64,000 bases of DNA from Vibrio lentus (GCF_002875945.1 NZ_MCZK01000143.1:1-64000), one strand, 5' to 3'; positions 45,789 to 55,224 are shown, numbered from the stretch's first letter. Translations and numbers: made by a program. The notes: generated from the sequence alone by a model not told the origin.

Positions 45789-46820
45789 TTAGAAGTAGTA
45801 GTAAGCAGCAGCGAATACGTGTGTTTCTTCGTCGTATTGCGTGTTACCAGTTGAGCGTGCGCCTTCAATGTCTTGCTTGATATCGATACCCATATCTGCG
45901 TTATCGGCAATACGGTACATCGCTGCGATGTTGATGTACGAAGAATCTACATCTGATAGGTTGTCTTCTTCGTTAGTATTGAAAGCGTAACCAGCTGCGA
46001 TAGTCAGATCATCAGACAGTGTGTAACCGCCAGAGAAGTAGAAACCAGTATTCTTCATTTCATCGTTCTGATCGATCCAAGAGTTAAGGCCTAACTTCAT
46101 TGAGCCCAACTTCATGTTGCCAGTTACTGTGTATACTTCGTAATCTTTCTCATCGTCACGAGCTTCGTAACCTGCGTATACGCTAAATACTTCTTGCTCG
46201 ATACCGATGTAACCGTTCACGCCTTTGTCTGCGTCGTTATGATCGTCATCAGTCTCAAAGTAAGAGATCGCGTAAGCGATACCGTTAGTTGTACCTTGGA
46301 ATTTAACTACGTTAAACGCATCTGATGCATCACCAGCAGAAGCACCGAACTCGTAAGTAGTGTCGCCAGCGCCATCGACTTTATCTAAAGCCGTGTCGTT
46401 TTCCCAACCAAATGAAGCGATACCGTAGCCAGTGTCAAAACCAATCCAAGCTTTGTCTACGTGAGTTGCTGGACCGGTATCAATACCGTTAACCCAAGCA
46501 GAAGTTGCAGCGTCAGCATCCGCTACGTTGTTGTCTGTCGTGTACTGAAGCATTAAGTCTGTTTCTACGTAAGCCACTACGCGGTTGTTGCGGTAGTTAA
46601 GAGCCAATGTTAGACCTGTAGCCCAGTCATCGTAAAAAGCTTTAGAGCCCGTATCGTAGTAACCACCAACACCGAAAGAACCAGACACTGAGAACTGATC
46701 TTTGTGCATTGGGTTAAAAGCAAACATCTCTTCATTCTGGCTGTTTTGACTGCTTGTGTTTACAGCAAACGCTGAAGTTGAAATGCTTGCAATCGCAAGT
46801 GCTACTAATGTCTTTTTCAT
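45789..46820 (-). CDS. outer-membrane porin
   Basis: Beta-barrel porin of 343 residues. The signal peptide is MKKTLVALAIASISTSAFA, with cleavage after AFA. Alternating amphipathic strands follow through the rest, ending in the C-terminal aromatic AAYYYF with terminal Phe, as required for BAM-dependent insertion. The loops are rich in Asp, Asn and Gly (for example DDDHNDADKGVNGY), consistent with a cation-tolerant marine porin. ATG 46820 is preferred over the GTG three codons upstream because it starts the signal peptide. Family: Gram-negative porin superfamily; the substrate is not evident. A second porin gene is at 58.3 kb. Confidence 0.85.
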   Translation of the reverse strand: MKKTLVALAIASISTSAFAVNTSSQNSQNEEMFAFNPMHKDQFSVSGSFGVGGYYDTGSKAFYDDWATGLTLALNYRNNRVVAYVETDLMLQYTTDNNVADADAATSAWVNGIDTGPATHVDKAWIGFDTGYGIASFGWENDTALDKVDGAGDTTYEFGASAGDASDAFNVVKFQGTTNGIAYAISYFETDDDHNDADKGVNGYIGIEQEVFSVYAGYEARDDEKDYEVYTVTGNMKLGSMKLGLNSWIDQNDEMKNTGFYFSGGYTLSDDLTIAAGYAFNTNEEDNLSDVDSSYINIAAMYRIADNADMGIDIKQDIEGARSTGNTQYDEETHVFAAAYYYF

Positions 46821-46978
46821 GATAACCACTACCTATATATATTGATTCGGCCTTGTTAGTCCGGCCTTTTGGAGTGGCGCTATTGTTCAAAAAATTACGT
46901 TATTGATATACCGTAAAATTACTGAAAATTTTATAGCCTCGGTGAATTAAATTACATAATGATATGTTGATATGGCTT

Positions 46979-47947
46979 TTATATTGAGAATCGCAAGCCG
47001 AGCGTAAATCCGATGTCGGTACTGTTATCCATATTACGAATGTTTTCGATCATCAAGGCTTCAATGGCGAGTTGGTTAATGCGGTATCGATAACCCACTA
47101 CGACTTCGTTAGAAGGTTCCGAGAAATCGGGTTCATCTGTTGCCCACCCTTGATAATTTAAAGACTCAAGTAACAAGCTGTGCCGAGCATTAAACCTATA
47201 CTCATACCCTATCGCCCAACTTGCGCTTACGTTTTCAAAACTTAAGTCTTCTAAACCAACTAAGTAGTCATCACCGTTACGGTGAACCAAGCCTACCGTC
47301 GAAAAAAAGTTATGCCTTGATGTGATATAGCTATAGTTGAGTTGAACACCTTGCTCGAAGCTCGTTCTGGCAAATTCCCCACTTCTAACATTGTTGTAAA
47401 ACAAAGAGCCACCAGCAGAGAGCGACATCGGTCCTCTAGAATACAACAGCAGCTCATTGTAAAAAGTCAGCGCATTGGTTAAGTCATCACCCTCAAAATC
47501 GGATACATGAACCCCGGCATTATTAAAATCCATGGTGAACTGATCTTCAGCCACTTCATCGCGGCCATTCTGTCCAATACCAAACAGATCGTGAAAACCC
47601 ATCACAAAGCTGTCTAAGCCGTTATCCTTTGCAGTGACCACTCGATAATCCAACTCCGTTTTCCAAACAGGAGAGGCTTGCCATTGAATTGCGATATTCG
47701 ACTGATTTTGGTAGTAGTCGAGGGCGTACGCGTCCGTATGAGCCCATATACTGGCTTGGGTGTATGAAGATTTGAATTCAACGCTTCCCGCTCTATTAGG
47801 CTGAGCAGAACGAAGCTGTGTTGAAAGCACATTGGAATGAATCGGGGATTGAGCATAGACGAACATGGGAGACGCTATTGCAGTACGGAAAGTTAGCATC
47901 AATACTAATAAAGACAGTAATACTCTTAAAACAATCACGGTTTTCAC
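46979..47947 (-). CDS. DUF3187-family outer-membrane protein
   Basis: Predicted outer-membrane protein of 322 residues with signal peptide 1-25 (cleavage after AIA). Beta-strand-rich sequence ends in LGLRFSI, which fits an outer-membrane barrel. Internal features such as SIWAHTDAYALDYYQNQ, MGFHDLFGIGQNGRDE and HSLLLESLNYQGWA match what I know of DUF3187 proteins of vibrios and shewanellae, whose role is unknown. The start is GTG at 47947; the next ATG would remove most of the signal peptide. The ribosome binding site is weak. It is divergent from a LuxR-type regulator. Confidence 0.72.
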   Translation of the reverse strand: MKTVIVLRVLLSLLVLMLTFRTAIASPMFVYAQSPIHSNVLSTQLRSAQPNRAGSVEFKSSYTQASIWAHTDAYALDYYQNQSNIAIQWQASPVWKTELDYRVVTAKDNGLDSFVMGFHDLFGIGQNGRDEVAEDQFTMDFNNAGVHVSDFEGDDLTNALTFYNELLLYSRGPMSLSAGGSLFYNNVRSGEFARTSFEQGVQLNYSYITSRHNFFSTVGLVHRNGDDYLVGLEDLSFENVSASWAIGYEYRFNARHSLLLESLNYQGWATDEPDFSEPSNEVVVGYRYRINQLAIEALMIENIRNMDNSTDIGFTLGLRFSI

Positions 47948-48160
47948 TCGGCAATATCAAACGCCTCGATTCTCTTAAAAACACTGTTCAATTGATGCAG
48001 TAAAACTACGGCTTTTCTCTATCAGGTATATAACAAAGCGTTATAAAAACGGAAGATTTAGAATCCCTTGTTTATCTGTTCTTGTTACCTTGCACTATCC
48101 AGCATGAGAGAATATCTTCTTCCGGTGAATGAATGAGCCACTAATTGATAAGGGAAAAAT

Positions 48161-48955
48161 GTGACAGATTCGAGTCAGAGCTTTGAACAATTATTAATGA
48201 AGCAATCTGCAACTTTGATCAATAGCGATCCAAGGGACTTTAATGCCACTTGGTCAGAGGCAAGCTTTGATGTTTTAGATTGGTTCGATATTGATAGGCT
48301 CACACTCTACCCAAATTCTATGGTGCTGTTGGAAGATGGGAAAACATGTTCCGTATCCAAGTCGCACATTCCATCGATCAACAAGAGAGACTTCGTTGGT
48401 TGTAATCACTTAGAATATTTAAAGCTTCTCAAAACCAACGAAACTTACTTGGAGTTTTCAGAAGCGGAGCTCGCTGTCAGTCAAAATGATGTGTTAAGTG
48501 AGTTGTACGATCAAGGTGGAAAGTGGCACTGCGTCATTCCTCTTCAGTTATTTAACCAGCGCTGGGGCGCATTATCCTTTACGAATTTTCACGACAATAA
48601 CAAAACATTAGGGTTAGAAGACATTAAGCGATTGAAGCTGGTGTGCGAGATCTGGCTTTGCTACTGGCAGCACTCGACCTTAGCAAGAACGCTAAACCAG
48701 AGTGAAAACTTGTGGGAAGATGATAGCGACAAATTATTGCTGTTGACTCAAAAACAGACCAAGGTACTGTCTCTTATTGCTCAAGGGTTTAGTGCCAAAG
48801 AGTGCGCTGATAAATTGCACTTGAGCCCCCGAACCATTGAATCGCATAAATACAGAATGCTTGGTTTAATGGAGCTCAATAACCACAACGAATTAGTACA
48901 GTTTGCCTTGCGTAACGGCCTCGGTATCTCGGAAAATCAACACACCACACGATAG
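48161..48955 (+). CDS. LuxR-type transcriptional regulator
   Basis: This 264-residue protein has a C-terminal LuxR helix-turn-helix domain (residues 198-258). Its signature LTQKQTKVLSLIAQGFSAKE continues with LSPRTIESHKYRML. The N-terminal 190 residues are a sensor of unknown type, perhaps GAF/PAS-like; they do not show the autoinducer-binding WxxY/D pattern. The start is GTG at 48161 with AGGG seven bases upstream; the overlapping ATG is out of frame and hits a stop at once. It is divergent from the DUF3187 gene and could control it; that is inference. Confidence 0.82.
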   Translation: MTDSSQSFEQLLMKQSATLINSDPRDFNATWSEASFDVLDWFDIDRLTLYPNSMVLLEDGKTCSVSKSHIPSINKRDFVGCNHLEYLKLLKTNETYLEFSEAELAVSQNDVLSELYDQGGKWHCVIPLQLFNQRWGALSFTNFHDNNKTLGLEDIKRLKLVCEIWLCYWQHSTLARTLNQSENLWEDDSDKLLLLTQKQTKVLSLIAQGFSAKECADKLHLSPRTIESHKYRMLGLMELNNHNELVQFALRNGLGISENQHTTR

Positions 48956-48986
48956 CCTTTTATAGCTTAATTCTTTTGTACAACCG

Positions 48987-49820
48987 CTATTCGTTGCCTT
49001 CACTCAACGCAAACTTAATCTCATCAGACGAGAAACCTTTACGACTCAACATTGCGTAGGCCTTTGAACGTTCCTTGTGATCGTTAAGGTCATAGGATTT
49101 TTTCTGCAACTGTTCTAAACAAGAAGAATAAAAATCCAATTGCTCTTCGTTAATTAATCGGTCGATTAACGATGACAACTCGCTGGTGTCAATTTGTCGT
49201 TGTCTTAGCTCTTGCTGGATAGCGGTCAAGCCTTTGCCTTTACGAGCATACTTGAGCACTTCTTTTTCCAAATCCGCTTTCTCAGCTTTGATTTGGATAT
49301 TACTTTTCAGTTCATGCGCTTGTGGGTGCTGATCAATCGCGACTTTTACTTGCTGATAGCTAAAACCACGCTTTTGCAGTGTCGCAACCAACTTTTCACG
49401 GCTCATGGTAAAGCTGGTGTAATAGTGGTTGATTCGGTCTATCAAGATACTCTGCTCATCAATAGACTTGTCGAAGGACACCTTATGGATAGCATCAGAA
49501 ATCACTGAGTCCGTCAGGCCCTTCTTCTTCAGTTTTTCGACAATGTATCGAGAACCAAATTCACCAGAGAATGCTTGTTCCACGAATTGTTCTGCAAACA
49601 CTTGGTCAGACTTGAGATACCCAAAGCCTTTCAGAGTACCCAAAGTTTCATCGATCCATTCTTGATTGTCGGTTTTCACTTTCAGCTTTGCAATCAGCTC
49701 GCTTTCCGTCATATCTCTCTGGGTTAAATGCCACATCGCAGAGTTCATGACGCTTTCGATTCGCGTCGCTTTTCTTACCGTAGTATTTCTAGTATTCGTT
49801 TTTTGCTGTGAATCATCCAT
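48987..49820 (-). CDS. long RecX-family protein
   Basis: This 277-residue protein is nearly twice the length of the RecX found next to recA in most gammaproteobacteria (about 150). RecX is built of three-helix repeats that bind the RecA filament groove and block its activity. Here about five such repeats can be seen, each with the pattern L-x-x-(K/R)-G-F or -G-L: near residues 50-70 (LGTLKGFGYLKSD), 90-110 (EKLKKKGLTDSVI), 140-160 (ATLQKRGFSYQQVKVAI), 195-220 and 255-275 (MLSRKGFSSDEIKFAL). recA is not adjacent. The ribosome binding site is weak. A canonical recX elsewhere would make this a paralogue. Confidence 0.8.
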   Translation of the reverse strand: MDDSQQKTNTRNTTVRKATRIESVMNSAMWHLTQRDMTESELIAKLKVKTDNQEWIDETLGTLKGFGYLKSDQVFAEQFVEQAFSGEFGSRYIVEKLKKKGLTDSVISDAIHKVSFDKSIDEQSILIDRINHYYTSFTMSREKLVATLQKRGFSYQQVKVAIDQHPQAHELKSNIQIKAEKADLEKEVLKYARKGKGLTAIQQELRQRQIDTSELSSLIDRLINEEQLDFYSSCLEQLQKKSYDLNDHKERSKAYAMLSRKGFSSDEIKFALSEGNE

Positions 49821-49924
49821 TAGATTTCAACTGTCCAAACTAAGCCTACCCCATCATAACGTAATTCTAAGGTGGGTGAAGTGACATAAAAGAATGAAGC
49901 TCAATATAAACTGACAGCCAATAA

Positions 49925-49953
49925 AAATGGACGCTAATTCAGCGTCCATTTAA
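49925..49953 (-). terminator. intrinsic terminator of the large MscS-family gene
   Basis: AAATGGACGCT and AGCGTCCATTT form an 11-bp stem with a five-base loop. A T-run follows on the minus strand. Confidence 0.85.
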
Positions 49954-50030
49954 TTTCACATTAAGAGGTCGACGATACGCCGAACTTAGCTTTTTCGCAC
50001 TAGCCTTTTTCCGTATTAGCTATTTTCGGA

Positions 50031-51635
50031 TTAGCTCTCTTCGTGGTTGTAAACATGCACATCACGTTGAGGGAATGGAATCGTGATGCCTTCTTCATCG
50101 AAGCGTTTCTTCACGGTTTCCGTCACATCCCAATACACATCCCAGTAATCGTCAGTTTTAACCCAAGGTCTTACCACGAAATCAACAGAAGACGTATTCA
50201 AGGTATGAAGCTTGATCATATGTTCTGGCTTTTTAAGTACTAGAGGGTGCGCAATGATGATGTCGTTCAATACCGCTTTTGCTTTATCGATGTCATCGGA
50301 ATAACCAATGCCAAACACCATATCCACACGTCTCACACGCTCTGCTGTGATGTTGTTTATAACGTCACCCCAGATCTTGTTGTTCGGGATCACCAAGCGT
50401 TGGTTATCAATGGTTTGAACCGTTGTCGACACTAAACTCATGTCTTTTACTGTGCCTTGAACGCCAGCTACTTTAACCATATCGCCAACATCATAAGGAC
50501 GATAGATCAAGATCATCAAGCCTGACGCAAAGTTAGACAGCGTATCTTGCAATGCGAAACCAATGATGACACCCGCAACACCGAAACCCGTTAGTAGTGG
50601 CGCTAGCTCAATCCCAATTTGAGACAGGGCGATAAGCAAACCAATAAACACGACCGCTTTAGATGCGATGGATACGAAGAACTCCTGCATCAATACGCTG
50701 AAGTCCATTTTAGAGTGCGAAACACTCTTACGAACGGTCTTACGAGCGACGTTAGCAATAAGACGAGTTATATACAAAATACCGAGAAACAGAGCGAGTT
50801 TAACGATAAAAGAAGGGGTATTTTCGAAAGCCCATGAGCTAAACGAACGTAACCAACCATCTAGCAGTTCGAGTGCGACATCAACATCCAACACGTCAGC
50901 GTTGATATCACCCGTCGTTGCTAAAAGCACGCGCTTATAAGAAGTCACATCCACGCCGTACGGTTCCATTAGCGTGATGGTCTCTTCCAAGCTCGCAACC
51001 ATAACACTGGTTCGCTCGCTGAAACGTTCAAGCTCCTTTTTAATGGTCGCTTTCTCTTCTTCATTCACAAAAGACAAACGCGCTTCTAAGTCTTGACGCT
51101 GTGTGTCTGTGTAAAGGATGGCGTTAGTCAGATATTTAGAACGTTCAACAAGCGCCGTTTTGAGTTCACTTTCAGGAACAGCAACATCAACACCACGCTC
51201 TTTCGACCAATCTAATGTCGTAGAAAGTTGTTGATAATAAACATCCATCATCCCGATTCGTTTTTGAATCCGTAACTCAAGACGCTTTTTAGCATCACCT
51301 TCAGCCGAACGGTTTTCTCTGCTCATTGAAACGATTTTAACTTCATTCAATGCCAGTAGCTTTTGTAAGAGTTCGACCTGCTGAGCAAGAGTGACATCAA
51401 GCCCCTCTTTCTTATCTGACGATAGCTGCGAAAAGATCTCTTCACGTAATGCTTGGTTTTTACGCCTTAATATATCTTCTAAAAATGGCTTCTCAGCATC
51501 ATGTGCCGATTCTAATGTTGTTAGGTCCAGCATTAGCTGGTCTTGTACTTCTGCTATTTTATCGACACTTTGTGCAAAACTCCCTGATGCAACAAACGCC
51601 AACATTAAAAATAGACAACGCCAAACCTTTATCAT
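50031..51635 (-). CDS. large MscS-family mechanosensitive channel with periplasmic helical domain
   Basis: Inner-membrane channel of 534 residues. Signal peptide (1-21, cleavage after SFA), then a long, highly charged alpha-helical domain in the periplasm (about 22-275). After that come membrane helices near 285-305 and 330-350, and the pore helix (LTGFGVAGVIIGFALQDTLSNFASGLMIL). The soluble MscS domain follows (RPYDVGDMVKVAGVQGTVKDMSLVSTTVQT, then VIPNNKIWGDVINN). The Gly/Ala-rich pore helix is close to true MscS, so the channel is probably functional. AGGAA precedes the ATG. It is monocistronic and divergent from a small hypothetical gene. Confidence 0.9.
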   Translation of the reverse strand: MIKVWRCLFLMLAFVASGSFAQSVDKIAEVQDQLMLDLTTLESAHDAEKPFLEDILRRKNQALREEIFSQLSSDKKEGLDVTLAQQVELLQKLLALNEVKIVSMSRENRSAEGDAKKRLELRIQKRIGMMDVYYQQLSTTLDWSKERGVDVAVPESELKTALVERSKYLTNAILYTDTQRQDLEARLSFVNEEEKATIKKELERFSERTSVMVASLEETITLMEPYGVDVTSYKRVLLATTGDINADVLDVDVALELLDGWLRSFSSWAFENTPSFIVKLALFLGILYITRLIANVARKTVRKSVSHSKMDFSVLMQEFFVSIASKAVVFIGLLIALSQIGIELAPLLTGFGVAGVIIGFALQDTLSNFASGLMILIYRPYDVGDMVKVAGVQGTVKDMSLVSTTVQTIDNQRLVIPNNKIWGDVINNITAERVRRVDMVFGIGYSDDIDKAKAVLNDIIIAHPLVLKKPEHMIKLHTLNTSSVDFVVRPWVKTDDYWDVYWDVTETVKKRFDEEGITIPFPQRDVHVYNHEES

Positions 51636-51886
51636 GTTAATTCCTATGAATGTCTAAATTGACCCTATAAATAGTAGTAAAAAGAATATGGATAACAAGC
51701 ATTTAAAAGTATGTTGTGTTAAATATTCGCAAAATATCAGCTCGGATCTAATATTTGAGAGTTCCAATCCCTTCTTATGACCTGTAGAGTACGCATCCAA
51801 CAAAGAATAACGGCCAAAATCATCAATTAGGCACATGCACAAAAATGCCTTTAATCCGATGTCGGCTCATAGCAAGAGAATAAAAA

Positions 51887-52135
51887 ATGAACAACGAACT
51901 TGATATTATCGATTCCTTAGAAGAACTGGAAAAGTTCCTAATCTCAGTTGAAGCTGGCGGTTTGGGTCTTGAAGGCGTTGAAGGCGTAGGCATGGCAACC
52001 AATAATTCAGATGGTCGTCATTTCGTTGCTGTATTTGATAGCAACCACAAGGTTCTACTTGCTCGCTGGATCACTAAAGAAGTCTTTGAAAATGGTAAAG
52101 ACCTAGTTCGTAACGGACCTCGTCGCACTCATTAA
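51887..52135 (+). CDS. small hypothetical protein, 82 aa
   Basis: Compact acidic protein of 82 residues; I recognise no family. The order is an N-terminal helix (NELDIIDSLEELEKFLISVE), a Gly-rich loop, a beta hairpin (RHFVAVFDSNHKVLLARWI) and a helix. An AAGAG-type ribosome binding site lies before the ATG. A terminator follows 40 bases after the stop, so it is transcribed alone. Confidence 0.65.
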   Translation: MNNELDIIDSLEELEKFLISVEAGGLGLEGVEGVGMATNNSDGRHFVAVFDSNHKVLLARWITKEVFENGKDLVRNGPRRTH

Positions 52136-52175
52136 GACGTCCGAATAGAGCCTAGAACACCTAAGACTAATAGAT

Positions 52176-52216
52176 TGAGCCCAATTAAGTTTCTAACGAG
52201 CGATTGGGCTTTTTTG
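52176..52216 (+). terminator. intrinsic terminator of the 82-aa protein gene
   Basis: AGCCCAAT (52178-52185) and ATTGGGCT (52203-52210) form a stem followed by six T residues. Confidence 0.78.
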
Positions 52217-52307
52217 TGCCTGCTGTTTAATTAACGTTTTCAAACACAGCCACGCTGCACCTCATGTAAGCGTAGCTGGCTCGCTTAGAACGTTACTTTG
52301 AAACTGT

Positions 52308-52381
52308 CACCTTGAAAAATCATCTTGGTTAGAAAAAAACCACCTTGGTAAGAAATACAGTCACGTTGATGAGAAAAACAG
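52308..52381 (+). repeat. degenerate 20-21-bp direct repeats
   Basis: Units starting at 52321, 52341 and 52362 share the pattern CAcCTTGgTnAGAAAnACAG with 20-21-base spacing. A shorter related unit begins at 52308. They lie upstream of the scs-type genes. Confidence 0.6.
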
Positions 52382-52407
52382 CGGTCAGATAAAAAGAGCA
52401 AATTATT

Positions 52408-52518
52408 ATGAACTTAAGCCAAACCTTGATGCCTCACTCGCTAGGTTTGGTATTTATGCATCCCTTTTGCTTTGACAATTTTATGACTTGTAGCCCAGAG
52501 CAAAGTTATCTAAGCTAG
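52408..52518 (+). CDS. possible short leader peptide, 36 aa
   Basis: An ATG opens a 36-codon frame ending in TAG, 67 bases before the next candidate start. The peptide is unusually rich in Met (five), with two His and two Cys, including a stretch HPFCFDNFMTC. That composition is suggestive of thiol or metal chemistry. The ribosome binding site is weak (AAGAG about ten bases upstream). It may be a leader peptide for the scs cluster or just chance. Confidence 0.3.
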   Translation: MNLSQTLMPHSLGLVFMHPFCFDNFMTCSPEQSYLS

Positions 52519-52585
52519 CCACAATTCAACGAGCTCGCTTTAGCTGCTAACAACTAACAACTAACTGATTCGATTACTGACTGAT

Positions 52586-53062
52586 TTGCTGAATACACCA
52601 TTACTTTTCTTATCCAAACAGAACCGCCGACAAAAGCATTCGCTTTGGGCGCTTTTCCTTACCGGACTGGTTATCGTAACCTGTCTGGCAAGTACGCTGT
52701 CTGCAAACAAAGTAACCACTTCGGCTTCCTTAATTGGACAATCAATACTTGTCGGCGCGGAAACCAGCCACCCACAAGCAAACGTCGCATCTTTCGATAA
52801 AATGTCTGAGCTCTATGCCAGTGTTTTCGGGTCAGAAGCTTCTAAAACTCTGTCAGCGCCAAATTCTAGCGCGTGCAGTCTAAGCTCAAAAATGCTCACC
52901 TTCGCGACACCTAAAACAGGTTGGCTGATTCCTTTTATCCTGTTTATTGCTGTTGCGTACAGCTTATCACCTCACATATCGAGATTGTCTAGGGATAACC
53001 ATCGCTCTTCTCGACCTACAAAACACCGCTTACATCTAAAGCACTGTATATTTAGAGAGTAA
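52586..53062 (+). CDS. small membrane-anchored protein at the head of the scs-type cluster
   Basis: I do not recognise the family with certainty. The 158-residue frame starts at TTG 52586 without a clear ribosome binding site; there is no ATG before the middle of the gene, so the start is unsure. It has a hydrophobic segment near residues 20-40 and another near 115-133 (WLIPFILFIAVAYSLSP). The tail is basic and His-rich (RPTKHRLHLKHCIFRE). It contains three Cys outside any CxxC motif. The gene ends 47 bases before scsB and likely belongs to the same operon, in the place scsA takes in other bacteria. It may be an accessory of copper tolerance; that is inference from position. Confidence 0.55.
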   Translation: MLNTPLLFLSKQNRRQKHSLWALFLTGLVIVTCLASTLSANKVTTSASLIGQSILVGAETSHPQANVASFDKMSELYASVFGSEASKTLSAPNSSACSLSSKMLTFATPKTGWLIPFILFIAVAYSLSPHISRLSRDNHRSSRPTKHRLHLKHCIFRE

Positions 53063-53109
53063 ATAACCGGGCTACTACACCCTTTTATTTATTTTTTGGA
53101 GATACATTT

Positions 53110-55221
53110 GTGTACAACACACTACTAACTAAGTTTGTCGATTCGTTGGCATTCTGCATGCGTACATGCGCGAAAACGCTAGTCACGGCCCTTTTGGTTA
53201 TGACGTCATTTACAGCTTTAGCACAGACTACGGGCTGGCTCAGCGTGCCTGAACATCCACCCGTCAAAATGCGAATGATGTCGACAGGTGAACAGTCGGA
53301 TGACGGTTCTAAGATTCAAACCGTGCTGGATGTCGTTCTCGACGGCGATTGGAAAACCTATTGGCGTAGCCCAGGTGAAGGTGGTATTCCACCAAGTTGG
53401 GACTGGTCTGGTTCAACAAACATAGAGTCGGTAGAGTGGCATTGGCCGATCCCTAAGTATTACGAACAACTGGACGTGATGACGCTGGGCTACAAAAAAC
53501 ACGTCAGCTTCCCAGTAACATTGACACTGAAAGACAACACGAAGCCGGCGCTGTTCAAGGCGTCGTTCACCTTTCCGTCGTGTACCAATATCTGTGTTTT
53601 AACCGATTACGACATCGAACTGCCCATTGATCCGCAAACATTAGAGCTCGATGAAGAAGCGATGTTCTTGTTCAATCAAGGCATGAGCCAATCTCCACGA
53701 GAAGCTAACCGCACTTCAGTGAACGGCCTATTCTGGGATAAGAGCAAGCAACAACTGGTGACTCAGCTAACAAGTAAAGAAGGCTGGGATAAACCAATGG
53801 TGTTGATTGATGGTCAAGAAGTGCTTGATGACTTCTTCTCTCAACCTACCATCCACATCACAGACAATACAATGACTGCAGTATTTGATGTGAGTAACTG
53901 GATCGGTGACGTCGACTTAACGGATCGTACGGTGAGAGTTACCGTTTCAGATACTAACTTTGCTGAAGAGATGACCGCGCAAGTTGGCTCAGAACCCATC
54001 GTTTACCAAACAAGCAACAACAGCTTTCTAGTCATGCTTGGCTTTGCGTTAGTGGGCGGTTTAATCCTCAACATCATGCCGTGTGTGCTTCCCGTGTTAG
54101 GGATGAAGCTAAACAGCATCATTCAGAACCAAGGTGCTTCAAATCGCCACATCCGACTCTCATTCCTAGCGTCTGCTGCGGGTGTTATCACTTCGTTTGC
54201 GCTGTTAGCGCTAGGCATGACCGTTCTAAAAATGGGTGGCAATGCGATAGGTTGGGGAATCCAGTTCCAAAATGTTTGGTTCATCGGATTCATGCTGATC
54301 ATTACCCTACTGTTCTCAGTTAACCTACTCGGCCTATTCGAATTCAGACTTCCGTCAGGCTTAAACACTTGGATGGCCACCAAAGGCGATGACTCACATT
54401 CAGGTCACTTCATCCAAGGCATGTTTGCGACACTATTGGCGACGCCTTGTAGTGCGCCATTCCTAGGAACCGCAGTGGCTTATGCTCTGGGCGCAAGCTA
54501 CCAAGAGTTGTGGGCTATCTTTATCGCACTCGGCATTGGTATGAGCGCACCTTGGTTGATCTTCGCCTTATTCCCAAGCCTAACGAAGCTGCTACCAAAA
54601 CCGGGCGCATGGATGTTCAAAGTTAAGTTGGTATTCGGCTTAATGATGTTCATCACTAGTCTGTGGTTAACAAGCCTACTGAGCCCATTCATTGGCAAGT
54701 TCCCAACCATCTTGTTGTCACTGTTTATCGTCGTTTCAGTTCTAATTTGGATTGGCATGAAGTTAGGTCGCAAGGTACTGATTCCTATCATGGCAACCAC
54801 AACCTTGGTATTTGGTGCTGCATTGATCGTCGGCAGTGTTACCGCTGATAACTGGGCAACGCCAATTGTCGATAACCTTGATTGGCAGAAGCTGGATGCG
54901 AAAAAAATTCCTCAATTAGTCGATGAAGGCAAAACGGTTTTTGTTGATGTGACCGCAGAATGGTGTATCACCTGTAAGGCCAACAAAATTGGCGTCATTC
55001 TTCAAGATCCTGTCTACAGCCACCTACAGCAAGAAGACATTGTTTTGATGAAAGGCGATTGGACAACACCAAGTGAAAGTGTCACTCAATACTTACAAAG
55101 TAATGGGCGATTTGGCGTGCCATTTAATATCGTTTATGGCCCGAGCTATAAAAATGGTATTCCATTGCCCGTGATTCTAGACAGTGACACTGTTATTCAA
55201 GCCATCGACGCTGCGAGATAA
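53110..55221 (+). CDS. scsB: ScsB-type DsbD-like thiol:disulfide reductase
   Basis: Inner-membrane reductant conductor of 703 residues. Start GTG 53110 has GGAG eight bases upstream. A signal peptide ends after TALAQ. The periplasmic N-terminal domain has the Cys pair Cys158/Cys162 in SCTNIC. The membrane domain holds Cys325 (NIMPCVLPVLG) and Cys447 (TPCSAPF), the DsbD-type relay pair. The C-terminal thioredoxin domain holds Cys619/Cys622 (EWCITCK). Electrons pass from cytoplasmic thioredoxin through these pairs to ScsC. The Scs system confers copper tolerance in Salmonella and Proteus. It is followed directly by scsD, three bases on, then scsC. Order here is B, D, C. Confidence 0.88.
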   Translation: MYNTLLTKFVDSLAFCMRTCAKTLVTALLVMTSFTALAQTTGWLSVPEHPPVKMRMMSTGEQSDDGSKIQTVLDVVLDGDWKTYWRSPGEGGIPPSWDWSGSTNIESVEWHWPIPKYYEQLDVMTLGYKKHVSFPVTLTLKDNTKPALFKASFTFPSCTNICVLTDYDIELPIDPQTLELDEEAMFLFNQGMSQSPREANRTSVNGLFWDKSKQQLVTQLTSKEGWDKPMVLIDGQEVLDDFFSQPTIHITDNTMTAVFDVSNWIGDVDLTDRTVRVTVSDTNFAEEMTAQVGSEPIVYQTSNNSFLVMLGFALVGGLILNIMPCVLPVLGMKLNSIIQNQGASNRHIRLSFLASAAGVITSFALLALGMTVLKMGGNAIGWGIQFQNVWFIGFMLIITLLFSVNLLGLFEFRLPSGLNTWMATKGDDSHSGHFIQGMFATLLATPCSAPFLGTAVAYALGASYQELWAIFIALGIGMSAPWLIFALFPSLTKLLPKPGAWMFKVKLVFGLMMFITSLWLTSLLSPFIGKFPTILLSLFIVVSVLIWIGMKLGRKVLIPIMATTTLVFGAALIVGSVTADNWATPIVDNLDWQKLDAKKIPQLVDEGKTVFVDVTAEWCITCKANKIGVILQDPVYSHLQQEDIVLMKGDWTTPSESVTQYLQSNGRFGVPFNIVYGPSYKNGIPLPVILDSDTVIQAIDAAR

Positions 55222-55224
55222 TTG

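Larger units (their letters stand above)
52136..52585. other. leader region of the scs-type cluster
   Basis: This 450-bp stretch holds the terminator of the upstream small gene, a group of degenerate 20-bp direct repeats and a 36-codon ORF. The promoter of the cluster should lie here, but no clear -35/-10 pair stands out. Confidence 0.5.

Noticed and set aside
46848..46872. GGCC-rich hairpin between the porin and DUF3187 genes as a terminator
   Set aside because: The stem is short, relies on self-complementary GGCC, and lacks a T-run in the required direction.
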